A stretch of 64,000 bases of DNA from Pseudomonas monteilii (lineage in GTDB: Bacteria; Pseudomonadota; Gammaproteobacteria; Pseudomonadales; Pseudomonadaceae): positions 1,364,001 to 1,428,000 of the forward strand of contig CP013997.1 in NCBI GenBank assembly GCA_001534745.1, written 5' to 3'. Of this stretch, positions 54,745 through 62,675 are shown one piece after another; position 1 is the stretch's first letter; each line of letters opens with the position of its first letter. Position numbers and translations under genes: made by a program. The notes under the pieces are model-generated. The model worked only from the letters and a program-made list of their open reading frames with translations, had not been told where the DNA came from and made no database searches.

Positions 54745-54793
54745 CTAAATTTTTTTTAAAAAAGTGTTGACGCCTCAGCGGGTCGTCTATAAC
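54745..54793 (+). promoter_or_regulatory. Promoter for the tRNA cluster
   Basis: TTGACG at 54767 and TATAAC at 54788 with a 15-bp spacer, preceded by an A/T tract (54745-54765) that looks like an UP element, as in stable-RNA promoters. The first tRNA starts about 120 bp downstream, so a processed leader is expected. The gap 54633-54920 holds no other feature. Confidence 0.55.
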
Positions 54794-54920
54794 ATTCGTC
54801 GCACTTGTCGGGCAGGGCCTAGCACTGGCTAGCAAGGTCGGGCAGAATGAGCGGATTTTTAGCTCGTTCGGTACGGACTGAAAGTTGATTTGCAATCGTA
54901 TCAGAAAGCAGATTGAATAA

Positions 54921-54997
54921 GCGCCCGTAGCTCAGCTGGATAGAGCATCCGCCTTCTAAGCGGATGGTCGCAGGTTCGAGTCCTGCCGGGTGCGCCA
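54921..54997 (+). tRNA. tRNA-Arg (anticodon TCT)
   Basis: 77 nt including an encoded CCA. The acceptor GCGCCCG pairs with CGGGTGC, the anticodon stem CCGCC/GGCGG-type arm encloses TTCTAA, and the T arm has GGTTCGAGTCC. Anticodon TCT reads AGA/AGG. Confidence 0.97.
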
Positions 54998-55038
54998 TCA
55001 GGCAGCTTGGGCAAGGTTCATAGCAGTACCGCAATATG

Positions 55039-55114
55039 GTGGGCGTAGCTCAGTTGGTAGAGCGCTGGATTGTGATTCCAGTTGTCGTGGGTTCGATTCC
55101 CATCGTCCACCCCA
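55039..55114 (+). tRNA. tRNA-His (anticodon GTG)
   Basis: 76 nt including CCA. The acceptor GTGGGCG pairs with CGTCCAC, the anticodon loop reads TTGTGAT, and the T loop is GGTTCGATTCC. A G precedes the mature 5' end at 55038, matching the G-1 opposite C73 typical of tRNA-His. Confidence 0.97.
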
Positions 55115-55123
55115 TATTCAAGA

Positions 55124-55160
55124 AAAGGCGCCTGATTGTATGATCCGGCGCCTTTGCTTT
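55124..55160 (+). terminator. Terminator-like hairpin between tRNA-His and tRNA-Leu
   Basis: AAAGGCGCC and GGCGCCTTT arms with a 14-nt loop, then GCTTT. It may end or process the Arg-His transcript. Confidence 0.55.
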
Positions 55161-55171
55161 AAGTGCTTCAC

Positions 55172-55256
55172 GCGGACGTGGTGGAATTGGTAGACACACT
55201 GGATTTAGGTTCCAGCGGCGCAAGCTGTAAGAGTTCGAGTCTCTTCGTCCGCACCA
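55172..55256 (+). tRNA. tRNA-Leu (anticodon TAG)
   Basis: 85 nt including CCA, class II with a variable arm (CGGCGCAAGCTG). The acceptor GCGGACG pairs with CGTCCGC, the anticodon loop TTTAGGT gives TAG, and the T arm is GAGTTCGAGTCTC. The sequence downstream looks like an integrase attachment region. Confidence 0.97.
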
Positions 55257-55285
55257 TGTAAGTGCCTGTTTTCAAAGGAGTTTTT

Positions 55286-55330
55286 CCCACCAATTCGCGA
55301 ATTGGGAACAAAATGGGAACACTTTGGGAA
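55286..55330. other. Putative phage-type attachment region after tRNA-Leu
   Basis: A perfect 16-bp palindrome CCAATTCGCGAATTGG at 55290-55305 overlaps the first of two exact TGGGAACA octamers (55303 and 55314, 11 bp apart); a third, weaker TTTGGGAA starts at 55323. Iterated octamers next to a tRNA 3' end are typical of tyrosine-recombinase arm sites. No integrase gene is present. Confidence 0.4.
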
Positions 55331-55338
55331 TTTCAGGC

Positions 55339-55372
55339 AAAAAAAGGCAGCCCGTCGAGGCTGTCTTTTTTC
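55339..55372 (+). terminator. Intrinsic terminator downstream of tRNA-Leu
   Basis: AAAAAAAGGCAGCC-CGTCGA-GGCTGTCTTTTTT: a GC stem extended by A-T pairs with a T-run on the plus strand and an A-run that could serve the minus strand. Confidence 0.7.
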
Positions 55373-55460
55373 GTTCAAATGCCCCTCAAGGCTGCCCTGA
55401 ATCATTTTTCCACCTGACCCTTGCATTCCCGTGCGGGCAGTGGCAGCATTTCCCCATTCC

Positions 55461-55516
55461 TAGAGATCCGCCCCTGGCGCCTCTAGCAAGCAACCGGCCC
55501 CGAGCCGGTTTTTTTG
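55461..55516 (+). ncRNA. Possible small structured RNA ending in a strong terminator
   Basis: A hairpin CTAGAG...CTCTAG (55461-55486) is followed directly by AACCGGC-CCCGA-GCCGGTT and a run of T (55492-55516), a textbook terminator. No gene ends upstream of it, so it may be the 3' end of a small RNA beginning somewhere in 55373-55450. I see no clear promoter. The gap 55257-55654 has no coding gene. Confidence 0.35.
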
Positions 55517-55654
55517 TGCCTGCAAAACACCGCTGCTCTCTCGTTTCCCGCAATCCCCATGCACAAACCTGCCTCGACACTGCCGCGCCCAACAGGTCCG
55601 TTGCAGTGTCTGGCCCTATGCGCCCACGCTTCATCTCTTCCAAGGTTGCACACC

Positions 55655-55858
55655 ATGCTCAACGATTACCGTTGTGGCCATTGCGGCCGCCTGCTCGCCC
55701 GTGTGGGCGAGTTCACCGAGTTCCAGATCAAGTGTTCGCGCTGCCGGACCTTGAATCATGCAAAGGCCTCGAGCCTTAAGCCAGCGCCCCCGAGCGCAGC
55801 TGGAGCAGCGCGACTGCCCCTGACCACTCATCACTCCGAGGTAACACCCCATGGCTAA
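55655..55858 (+). CDS. Com-family zinc-finger regulator (phage Mu Com-like)
   Basis: 67 residues. The first 40 (LNDYRCGHCGRLLARVGEF then IKCSRCRTLNHAKA) contain two CxxC pairs spaced about 19 residues apart, the zinc-binding core of Com, the phage Mu protein that activates translation of mom by binding its mRNA. The tail is unrelated and low-complexity. Com homologues are found in Pseudomonas prophages and tailocin loci. Its stop overlaps the start of the GH5 gene by 8 bp (ATGGCTAA). In Mu, com overlaps mom in the same manner, so this pair has the same layout with a different second gene. Confidence 0.75.
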   Translation: MLNDYRCGHCGRLLARVGEFTEFQIKCSRCRTLNHAKASSLKPAPPSAAGAARLPLTTHHSEVTPHG

Positions 55859-57020
55859 TTCCAGCACCGGTCTCAACACCCTGACCAACATTCCCCTGTT
55901 GGGGATCAACCTGGGCTCCCACGCCAACGCGCGGCAGATCGTGCCGGGCGAGGCGGGTACCCATTACTTCTGGCCGACCCGCGACACCGTCAGGCTGTGG
56001 GTCAAGCAGCGCGGCGTGCGGCTGATCCGCTTCCCGTTCGAAGTGCAGCGGGCCATCAACCTGTCCCACGAGGGCCTGCCTGGGCAAGGCGCCAGCCTGG
56101 ACACCACCTTCGTCAGCAAATGGAAAGAACTGCTGGGCTGGATTCGTGAGGATTCCAACGGCGAGGCGAAGATCATCCCGGACCCTCACCACTACATGCG
56201 CCTGATGCGCTACGAGACGGCCAATGGTGCACTGACCGGCCGCCTGTTGCCGGCCAACCAGGCGGGTAATCAGGGCAATCGGTGGAAGGCCACCGAGCCG
56301 GTCCTGATCAACGACAGCAACAGCATCAGTGGCGCGGCCTGGTCTGCGGTGCACCTGGCCAACTTCCACCAGAAGCTGGTACAGGCGTGCGACGATCCGA
56401 TGGTGGTGGGTTGGGGATTGGGTAATGAGCCCTACGCTGAGACTCGCCCAGGAGCCACTGACTACATCACGGTAGAGGACATGAAAACGCTGTACATCAA
56501 CACCATGAACATCGTGTTGAAGAACCTGCGCAACAGCTCGCGCAAGCCCGTGTTCATCTGCGGTCTGCAATACGCCAGCGCGCGAAACTGGGAGAAATAC
56601 TCCGGTGACCTGCAGGCGCGCATCGTCGATCCGGCCAATGCCATCGTGTGGGAGGTACACGGTTATGGTGATGTCAATAACAGCTCCAGTGGCGCTTATG
56701 AAGGCGACAACACGAAGATCGAAGCCAACGTGTTCACCGAAAAAGTGTTCGGCCCGATGTTCACCTATGCCAGCGACCACAACATGGCGCTGTTCATCGG
56801 TGAGGTGGGTATCCCAAGCACCGACGCAGGTCGTACGGCCCTGAAGAACCTGCTGGAGGTGCTCAAGGTGCAGAAGGTGCCTGCCACGCTGTGGATCACC
56901 GGTCCCGGCTCGGATACCGAGAAGATGAGCCTCGAGCGGGCCGATCAGGCGGCGACGGTTGCCCTGGTCACGCCGTACTTCTCCCAGCGCTTGAGCCACT
57001 GGAACTACTCGGCCTCGTAA
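55851..57020 (+). CDS. GH5-type (cellulase-fold) glycoside hydrolase
   Basis: 389 residues, (beta/alpha)8 glycoside hydrolase of clan A, closest by eye to GH5. GINLGS near the start, RLIRFPF near 57, acid/base E193 in WGLGNEPY, VWEVHGYGD near 265, nucleophile E318 in FIGEVGIPS, and LWITGPG near 346 are all in the expected order. There is no signal peptide, unusual for a secreted glycanase, which suggests release by lysis, phage particle association or a cytoplasmic role. It overlaps the com gene by 8 bp, implying translational coupling. Substrate unknown (beta-glucan or mannan are typical). A perfect hairpin follows. Confidence 0.8.
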   Translation: MANSSTGLNTLTNIPLLGINLGSHANARQIVPGEAGTHYFWPTRDTVRLWVKQRGVRLIRFPFEVQRAINLSHEGLPGQGASLDTTFVSKWKELLGWIREDSNGEAKIIPDPHHYMRLMRYETANGALTGRLLPANQAGNQGNRWKATEPVLINDSNSISGAAWSAVHLANFHQKLVQACDDPMVVGWGLGNEPYAETRPGATDYITVEDMKTLYINTMNIVLKNLRNSSRKPVFICGLQYASARNWEKYSGDLQARIVDPANAIVWEVHGYGDVNNSSSGAYEGDNTKIEANVFTEKVFGPMFTYASDHNMALFIGEVGIPSTDAGRTALKNLLEVLKVQKVPATLWITGPGSDTEKMSLERADQAATVALVTPYFSQRLSHWNYSAS

Positions 57021-57027
57021 CGGAGTA

Positions 57028-57058
57028 GGCGGAACACCCTGATCAGGGGTGTTCCGCC
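57028..57058 (+). terminator. Stem-loop after the GH5 gene
   Basis: GGCGGAACACCC and GGGTGTTCCGCC form a perfect 12-bp stem 8 bp after the stop; no T-run. Confidence 0.55.
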
Positions 57059-57146
57059 CGCTGATCAGACGTGCATCATCGATCCCTTTGCCGAGCACAC
57101 CCGCGTCGAGGCGGCGTGTGCTGGGTAAAGGCATCGACGCGGCTTG

Positions 57147-58061
57147 CTAGCGCGTGGAAGGAGCCGCCTTGTCGGGGTCCGGCAGCCCGGCAAAGCGCTC
57201 GGACAGCCAGGCGTGCAGGCGCGTCACCGTGGGCGAGAGCTGCTTGCGGTGCGGGCAGACCAGGCTCAAGGGCAGGGCGGGCCCCGGATGGTCCGGCATG
57301 AGCAGCACCAGGCGCCCAGCCAGTACATCGTCGCTGACGTCCAGCCAGGACTTGTAGGTGATGCCTTCACCGGCGACGGCCCAGCGCCGGGCGACGTCGG
57401 CATCGTCGCTCAGTAAGGTCCCGCCGACCTGCACCGTTTCCGTACCCAACCGCCACTTGTCGTAGAGGCGGCCCTGCTGCATGTACAGCAGGCACTGGTG
57501 GTCGCGCAAATCCTCAGGCGCCTGCGGCTGCCCGCAGCGCGCCAGGTAACGCGGGGAGGCCACCAGCACCTTGCGATTGCGCGGTGCCAGGGGCAGTGCG
57601 ACGTAGGAGGCATCGACGTCCAGGCCATAGCGAATGGCGATGTCCACGGGATCGCGGAACAGGTCTACAAGCTGGTCCGACAGCAGGAACCGGAGATGCA
57701 GCAGGGGGTGTTCGCGGCGAAAGTCCGTGAGCCAGGGCAGCAGCAGGTTGCGTCCCAAGTCGGAGGGCGCGGACAGTTGCAGGGTGCCTTGCAGTTGTGC
57801 CGGATCGCGACGCAGGTCGTCGCGCCCACGCTGGAGGGCTTCGAGCGCCGTCAGGGCAGAAGGCAGGTACTGCTCGCCCTCGGCGGTCAGGCGCAGGCTG
57901 CGGGTGGTGCGGGCGAACAAGCGTACATCCAGTTCGCGCTCCAGGCGCTTGACCGCTTCGGCTGCCTGGCCAGGCAGCAGTCCAGCCTCCAGCGCCGCTG
58001 CCGTGAAGCTGCCGAGCGCAGCGCTGCGGACGAAGATTTCCAGGTCGTTGAAGCGGATCAT
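57147..58061 (-). CDS. LysR-family transcriptional regulator
   Basis: 304 residues: N-terminal HTH (FNDLEIFVRSAALGSFTAAAL then PGQAAEAVKRLERELDVRLFART) and an effector domain from about residue 90 (GTLQLSAPSDLGRNLLLPWL), typical of the DmlR/CrgA cluster. ATG at 58061 is preferred, with GGGA 6 nt upstream; an ATG two codons earlier has no ribosome-binding site. It is divergent from the alcohol dehydrogenase-like gene with a 106-bp gap and probably controls it. Effector unknown. Confidence 0.86.
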   Translation of the reverse strand: MIRFNDLEIFVRSAALGSFTAAALEAGLLPGQAAEAVKRLERELDVRLFARTTRSLRLTAEGEQYLPSALTALEALQRGRDDLRRDPAQLQGTLQLSAPSDLGRNLLLPWLTDFRREHPLLHLRFLLSDQLVDLFRDPVDIAIRYGLDVDASYVALPLAPRNRKVLVASPRYLARCGQPQAPEDLRDHQCLLYMQQGRLYDKWRLGTETVQVGGTLLSDDADVARRWAVAGEGITYKSWLDVSDDVLAGRLVLLMPDHPGPALPLSLVCPHRKQLSPTVTRLHAWLSERFAGLPDPDKAAPSTR

Positions 58062-58167
58062 TGTCATTCCCGGTGTGAAAGTGTTTGCGCCTCTGGCGCC
58101 TGTTTGATGGGCGCCCTGGCGGTCATACTGCGTGGGTCAATCACATCACATTCAGCGACGAGTGCCT

Positions 58168-59175
58168 ATGAAAGCCATCAGTTTCACCCAGCACGGCCTG
58201 CCCATCGAAGACCCCGACGCTCTGCAGGACACCACGCTGCCCATGCCGACACCTGGCCCACGCGATGTGCTGGTCGAAGTGAGCGCGGTCGCGGTCAATC
58301 CGGTGGACACCAAGGTGCGGGCCGGTACTTTCACTCAAGAGCCAAAAATACTGGGTTGGGACGCAGCGGGCATCGTGCGTGAAGTCGGCGCCCAGGTGAC
58401 CCTGTTCAAGCCGGGCGATGCCGTCTACTACGCCGGCTCGATCGCGCGTCCCGGCAGCTACAGCCAGTACCATGTGGTCGACGAGCGCATCGTCGGGCAT
58501 CAGCCCCGCACGCTCGGCGCCGCTGAAGCCGCCGCGTTGCCGTTGACCTCGATCACCGCGTGGGAACTGCTGTTCGACCGCCTGGGCGTGGCCGAAGGCG
58601 GCGGGGAAGGGGATGTCCTGCTGATCATGGGCGCCGGTGGTGGTGTCGGCTCGATGCTGGTGCAGCTGGCCCGACAGCTGACCCAGCTGACGGTCGTCGG
58701 AACGGCATCGCGCGCGCAGACCACCGAGTGGGTCCGCGAGCTGGGCGCCCATCACGTGATCGACCATGGCCAACCCCTGCTGCCGCAATTGCAGGCGCTG
58801 GGCATCGAGCACGTCAGTCACGTCGCCAGCCTGACGCACACCGACCACTACCTGCCGCAACTGATCGAGGTGCTGCGCCCCCAGGGCCGGCTCGCGGTGA
58901 TCGACGACCCGCAGGTCCTGGACGTCATGCCGCTCAAGCGCAAATCGCTGTCGCTGCATTGGGAATTGATGTTCACCCGCTCGCTGTTCGAGACGCCGGA
59001 CATGATCCAGCAGCATCACCTGCTCGAGCGCGTGGCACAACTGATCGATCAGGGTATCCTGCGCACGACGCTGGGCGAGCACTTCGGTGCCATCAATGCC
59101 GCCAACATGCGCCGTGCCCATGCGGTGCTGGAAAGCGGCAAGGCCCGCGGCAAGCTCGTGCTCGAAGGTTTCTGA
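58168..59175 (+). CDS. Zinc-type alcohol dehydrogenase-like (MDR family) NADPH oxidoreductase
   Basis: 335 residues, medium-chain dehydrogenase/reductase of the ZADH/quinone-reductase type. GroES-like N-terminal half (VNPVDTKVRAGTF near 42-54; GWDAAGIVREVG near 62-73), then a Rossmann domain with GAGGGVGSMLVQLA near 155-168. The classical catalytic zinc ligands are not evident, so it is probably a zinc-independent enone or quinone reductase. A LysR gene is divergent and a small monooxygenase gene follows, suggesting a reactive-carbonyl or quinone detoxification group (inference). Confidence 0.86.
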   Translation: MKAISFTQHGLPIEDPDALQDTTLPMPTPGPRDVLVEVSAVAVNPVDTKVRAGTFTQEPKILGWDAAGIVREVGAQVTLFKPGDAVYYAGSIARPGSYSQYHVVDERIVGHQPRTLGAAEAAALPLTSITAWELLFDRLGVAEGGGEGDVLLIMGAGGGVGSMLVQLARQLTQLTVVGTASRAQTTEWVRELGAHHVIDHGQPLLPQLQALGIEHVSHVASLTHTDHYLPQLIEVLRPQGRLAVIDDPQVLDVMPLKRKSLSLHWELMFTRSLFETPDMIQQHHLLERVAQLIDQGILRTTLGEHFGAINAANMRRAHAVLESGKARGKLVLEGF

Positions 59176-59254
59176 GCCTGGGTGCAGGCCTGGCCGGGGC
59201 GCTCAGTCCCGTCAGGCCGCACCTTGCCCGGTTCACAGGATTGAAGGAGTCTGC

Positions 59255-59581
59255 ATGACCGAACACACCCCACCCATCGTGCTGCTGGCCACGCTCACGG
59301 CCAAGGCCGGGCAGGCCGATGCCCTCAAGGCAGCCTTGCTGGCGCTGGTCGAGCCGACCCGCGCCGAGCCCGGCAATCTGGATTACATGCTGTTCGAACG
59401 GCAAGATGCGCCAGGTTGTTTCTACATGCGTGAAGCCTTCGCGCACCAGGAGGCGTTCGACGCGCATGCGGCCTCCGAGCATTTCCAGCAGTTTCTTGCG
59501 CACAGCGAGGCCTTGCTGGCGGAACCGCCGCATCTGGTATTCCTGAATCCGGTGTCGTCATCGGTCGACGCGCAGCCATGA
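59255..59581 (+). CDS. Antibiotic biosynthesis monooxygenase (ABM)-domain protein
   Basis: 108 residues, ferredoxin-like ABM domain: IVLLATLTAKAGQADALKAALLAL at the N-terminus, EPGNLDYMLFERQDAPGCFYMREAF in the middle and HFQQFLAHSEALLAEPP near 75-92. Relatives such as YgiN are quinol or aromatic monooxygenases that need no cofactor. AAGGAG lies 7 nt before ATG 59255. It follows the MDR oxidoreductase by 79 bp, plausibly one transcript. Confidence 0.85.
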   Translation: MTEHTPPIVLLATLTAKAGQADALKAALLALVEPTRAEPGNLDYMLFERQDAPGCFYMREAFAHQEAFDAHAASEHFQQFLAHSEALLAEPPHLVFLNPVSSSVDAQP

Positions 59582-59627
59582 CGGTGGCGTACAGATCGAT
59601 GCAACCTGCATGTGCGAGGCTATTTCC

Positions 59628-59852
59628 ATGACGTTTCTCGTCGTTCTCCTGGCAGCCCTGGCCTTCGCTCTGGTGTGGTGGGGGCTTGCCGCCTCCCTGC
59701 GCCGTTCTGGGCGCGGGTTCGTCAGGCGCCATGTCATGGGTTGCCTGGCGGGCTGGATGGTGGCGTTCCTGGTGCTTGGCGTGGCCAGCCACCTGGGTGT
59801 GCTGGTGCTCGAGCCGCCGACCGTCGAAGCGCCTGGCACCGAGGCGCCTTGA
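59628..59852 (+). CDS. Small membrane hypothetical protein
   Basis: 74 residues with two hydrophobic helices (TFLVVLLAALAFALVWWGLAA, about 2-22, and HVMGCLAGWMVAFLVLGVASH, about 35-55) separated by a basic loop (RRSGRGFVRR), and a short acidic tail. GAGG lies 8-12 nt upstream of ATG 59628. I do not recognise a family; the helix pattern and positive loop suggest an inner-membrane protein with the loop in the cytoplasm. Confidence 0.6.
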   Translation: MTFLVVLLAALAFALVWWGLAASLRRSGRGFVRRHVMGCLAGWMVAFLVLGVASHLGVLVLEPPTVEAPGTEAP

Positions 59853-59957
59853 CGTGGGATGACGGTCGTGTGACCTGCCCCTTGCCAGCGGACTGGAAAC
59901 TGATAGATTCCGACCGTCCGAAAACACCGGCCGTCGTGCCAGCCCAAGGGGAGTCAC

Positions 59958-60263
59958 ATGAACATCACGCAAGACAGCAAGGCCTTGGCACTGCATCGCT
60001 TCGCCGAGGCCCATCCTCAGTTGCGCGAGGAAATTGCCCAGCTCGATGCCGAAGAGCAGGCTCAGCAGATCGAATGGGCCTTCGAGGACGCGGCGGCCGA
60101 TCAAGGGCTGGAACCGTGGGAGCTGACCCTGCAACTGATCGCCGAATCGCCCGAGCACCTGCAGGCCTTGCGCCTGAGCGTGCACCGTGAGGTGGCCGAC
60201 GCCCTGGGGGTCGATTGGGAGAGCTATTGCGAGGCCAACGACCTGGATCCGACGGCGCCCTGA
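59958..60263 (+). CDS. Hypothetical protein, DUF6388-like
   Basis: 101 residues, acidic and all-helical, soluble: HRFAEAHPQLREEIAQLDA at the N-terminus, AFEDAAADQGLEPWELTLQLI in the middle and VADALGVDWESYCEANDL near the end. I recall similar short Pseudomonas proteins under DUF6388; the function is unknown. A good ribosome-binding site (AGGGGAG) precedes ATG 59958. No link to its neighbours is obvious. Confidence 0.68.
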   Translation: MNITQDSKALALHRFAEAHPQLREEIAQLDAEEQAQQIEWAFEDAAADQGLEPWELTLQLIAESPEHLQALRLSVHREVADALGVDWESYCEANDLDPTAP

Positions 60264-60521
60264 TAAGGAGGGGCGTGCGCTCGACGGTATCCGCGCCTTG
60301 TGTCGGCGGCCTGGGCAAGGATCACGTGCCATGCGTCAGTCTTGCCTTCCCGCCGCGCTGTCCCGCCTGGCCGGGTTCGAGCCAGGTTTGGAAAATGGCT
60401 TCCCATGCGTTTCCTGTCGTTTCGGATGGGGTGACTTCTGGTTCGCGAGTCACTAGAATGCCTGCCCTTGATTCTGGAGTCGGGCTATCGCCGGCTAACG
60501 TCTGTGCAACGAGGAATATCC

Positions 60522-61835
60522 ATGCAAGTTTCTGTTGAAAACACTTCTGCGCTCGAGCGCCGCATGACCATCGGCGTGCCTGCCGAGCGCATCGAGACCG
60601 AAGTCAACAAGCGTCTGCAGCAGACTGCCCGTCGCGCCAAGGTGCCTGGCTTCCGTCCAGGCAAGGTGCCGATGAGCGTGATTCGTCAGCGTTACGAAGA
60701 GGCCGCGCGCCAGGAAGCCCTGGGCGACCTGATCCAGGCCACCTTCTACGAAGCCGTGGTCGAGCAGAAGCTCAACCCCGCCGGCGCACCTGCCGTCGAG
60801 CCCAAGGTCTTCGAGAAAGGCAAGGACCTGGAATACATCGCCACCTTCGAAGTGTTCCCAGAGTTCACCGTCGCCGGTTTCGACACCATCAAGGTCGAGC
60901 GCCTCGAGGCCGACGTGGCTGACGCTGACCTGGACAACATGCTCGAAGTGCTGCGCAAGCAGAACGTGCGTTTCGAAGCGGTCGAGCGCGAAGCACAGAA
61001 CGAAGACCAGCTGAACATCGATTTCGTCGGCAAGGTCGACGGTGAAGCCTTCGCCGGTGGTTCGGCCACCGGCACCCAGCTGGTGCTGGGTTCGGGCCGC
61101 ATGATCCCAGGCTTCGAAGACGGTCTGGTCGGCGCCAAGGCCGGTGAAGAGCGCGTGCTGAACGTGACCTTCCCCGAGGACTACCAGAACCTCGACCTGG
61201 CCGGCAAGGCTGCCGAGTTCACCGTCAAGGTCAACAGCGTTTCCGCACCTCAGCTGCCTGAGTTGAACGAAGACTTCTTCGCCCAGTTCGGCATCAAGGA
61301 ATCGACGCTGGAAGGCTTCCGCGCCGAAGTCCGCAAGAACATGGAGCGCGAGCTGCGCCAGGCGATCAAGACCAAGGTCAAGAACCAGGTCATGGACGGC
61401 TTGCTGGCCGCCAACCCGGTCGACGTGCCGAAAGCGCTGCTGGAGAACGAAGTCAACCGTCTGCGCGTACAGGCCGTTCAACAGTTCGGTGGCAACATCA
61501 AGCCCGAGCAGCTGCCGGCCGAACTGTTCGAAGAGCAGGCCAAGCGTCGTGTGGTCCTGGGCCTGATCGTCGCCGAAGTGGTCAAGCAGTTCGAGCTCAA
61601 GCCTGACGACGCTCGCGTGCGCGCCATGATCGAAGAGATGGCGTCGGCCTACCAGGAGCCAGAACAAGTCATCGCCTGGTACTACAAGAACGACCAGCAG
61701 ATGAACGAAGTCCGCTCGGTTGTGCTTGAAGAGCAAGTTGTAGATACTGTCCTGCAGAAAGCTACTGTGACCGACAAGTCGGTCTCGTACGAGGAAGCCG
61801 TCAAGCCAGCACAGGCACCTGCCGACGCTGAGTGA
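60522..61835 (+). CDS. tig: Trigger factor
   Basis: 437-residue ribosome-associated chaperone and peptidyl-prolyl isomerase. N-terminal ribosome-binding domain with the signature GFRPGKVP near 44-51, FKBP-type PPIase domain (about 155-245, [16 protein letters not shown] and [10 protein letters not shown]), and helical C-terminal arms. ATG at 60522 follows GAGGAA and gives the standard N-terminus ([16 protein letters not shown]). TAGAAT at 60454 with GTGACT 17 bp upstream is a weak promoter candidate. Followed by a terminator and clpP. Confidence 0.96.
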   Translation: MQVSVENTSALERRMTIGVPAERIETEVNKRLQQTARRAKVPGFRPGKVPMSVIRQRYEEAARQEALGDLIQATFYEAVVEQKLNPAGAPAVEPKVFEKGKDLEYIATFEVFPEFTVAGFDTIKVERLEADVADADLDNMLEVLRKQNVRFEAVEREAQNEDQLNIDFVGKVDGEAFAGGSATGTQLVLGSGRMIPGFEDGLVGAKAGEERVLNVTFPEDYQNLDLAGKAAEFTVKVNSVSAPQLPELNEDFFAQFGIKESTLEGFRAEVRKNMERELRQAIKTKVKNQVMDGLLAANPVDVPKALLENEVNRLRVQAVQQFGGNIKPEQLPAELFEEQAKRRVVLGLIVAEVVKQFELKPDDARVRAMIEEMASAYQEPEQVIAWYYKNDQQMNEVRSVVLEEQVVDTVLQKATVTDKSVSYEEAVKPAQAPADAE

Positions 61836-61857
61836 TCGTCTTTTTCGTAGGAAGTCC

Positions 61858-61892
61858 ACACAAGCCAGCCTTCGCGCTGGCTTGTGTGTTTT
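61858..61892 (+). terminator. Terminator between tig and clpP
   Basis: Perfect 12-bp stem ACACAAGCCAGC / GCTGGCTTGTGT with a 6-nt loop, followed by GTTTT. Confidence 0.75.
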
Positions 61893-61925
61893 CAAGCCAT
61901 GACTATTTGGGAGCGAGCGCAGGAC

Positions 61926-62567
61926 ATGTCCCGCAATTCTTACATTCAGCAGAGTTCTGACATCCAGGCCGCCGGCGGCCTGGTCCCGATGGTTGTCGAG
62001 CAATCCGCTCGTGGCGAGCGCGCCTACGACATCTACTCGCGCCTGTTGAAGGAGCGAGTGATCTTCCTGGTCGGCCCGGTCGAAGACTACATGGCCAACC
62101 TGGTAGTGGCGCAGTTGCTGTTCCTTGAGGCGGAAAATCCGGACAAGGATATCCATCTGTACATCAACTCGCCGGGTGGTTCGGTGACCGCAGGCATGTC
62201 GATCTACGACACCATGCAGTTCATCAAGCCCGACGTCTCCACGATCTGCATCGGTCAGGCGTGCAGCATGGGCGCCTTCCTGCTGGCGGCCGGTGCCAAG
62301 GGCAAGCGTCACTGCCTGCCCAACTCGCGTGTGATGATTCACCAGCCCCTGGGCGGTTTCCAGGGTCAGGCCACCGACATCGAGATCCATGCCCAGGAGA
62401 TCCTCTCGATCAAGGCGCGTCTGAACGAGCTGCTGGCCTACCACACCGGGCAGGACCTGGAGACCATCAAGCGTGACACCGAGCGTGACAATTTCATGAG
62501 CGCTCAGCGCGCTGCCGAGTACGGCCTGGTCGACTCGGTCTACGACAAGCGACTGCTGGCGTCCTGA
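61926..62567 (+). CDS. clpP: ATP-dependent Clp protease proteolytic subunit
   Basis: 213-residue serine protease that forms tetradecamers and degrades substrates unfolded by ClpX or ClpA. Catalytic triad S114 (GQACSMGAF), H139 (RVMIHQP) and D188 (TERDNF) are present. ATG at 61926 with a GGA-containing site (GCAGGAC) just upstream gives the length of other Pseudomonas ClpP1; an earlier in-frame ATG at 61899 is possible. Encoded between tig and clpX as in most gammaproteobacteria. The short N-terminal propeptide is normally self-cleaved. Confidence 0.96.
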   Translation: MSRNSYIQQSSDIQAAGGLVPMVVEQSARGERAYDIYSRLLKERVIFLVGPVEDYMANLVVAQLLFLEAENPDKDIHLYINSPGGSVTAGMSIYDTMQFIKPDVSTICIGQACSMGAFLLAAGAKGKRHCLPNSRVMIHQPLGGFQGQATDIEIHAQEILSIKARLNELLAYHTGQDLETIKRDTERDNFMSAQRAAEYGLVDSVYDKRLLAS

Positions 62568-62584
62568 TCCCGGACGTCGGAGCG

Positions 62585-62607
62585 GGCAGGCGGTCCCCCC
62601 GCCTGCC
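62585..62607 (+). terminator. Hairpin between clpP and clpX
   Basis: GGCAGGCGG and CCGCCTGCC form a perfect 9-bp stem with a 5-nt loop 18 bp after the clpP stop; no T-run, so probably partial. Confidence 0.45.
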
Positions 62608-62613
62608 TGCGGA

Positions 62614-62640
62614 CTTGAAAAAGCCCGCAATTGCCTTCAT
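62614..62640 (+). promoter_or_regulatory. Possible heat-shock (sigma-32) promoter for clpX
   Basis: CTTGAAA at 62614-62620 is a perfect -35 heat-shock hexamer-plus; after 14 bp comes CTTCAT-CT (62635), a partial match to CCCCAT-NT. It lies about 36 bp before the clpX start. Confidence 0.35.
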
Positions 62641-62675
62641 CTTGTGTTGCAAGCCTACCGGATTGGATCGATCGA

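Noticed and set aside
55257..60500. A complete prophage between the tRNA cluster and tig
   Set aside because: Only a com-like gene, a hydrolase and attachment-like repeats are visible; there is no integrase, capsid, tail, lysis or repressor gene. The other genes are ordinary metabolic or regulatory ones.
60495..62630. 711-codon open frame on the minus strand across tig and clpP
   Set aside because: It runs through two convincingly identified genes in the opposite direction, and its composition is what reverse-complemented codons of those genes give.
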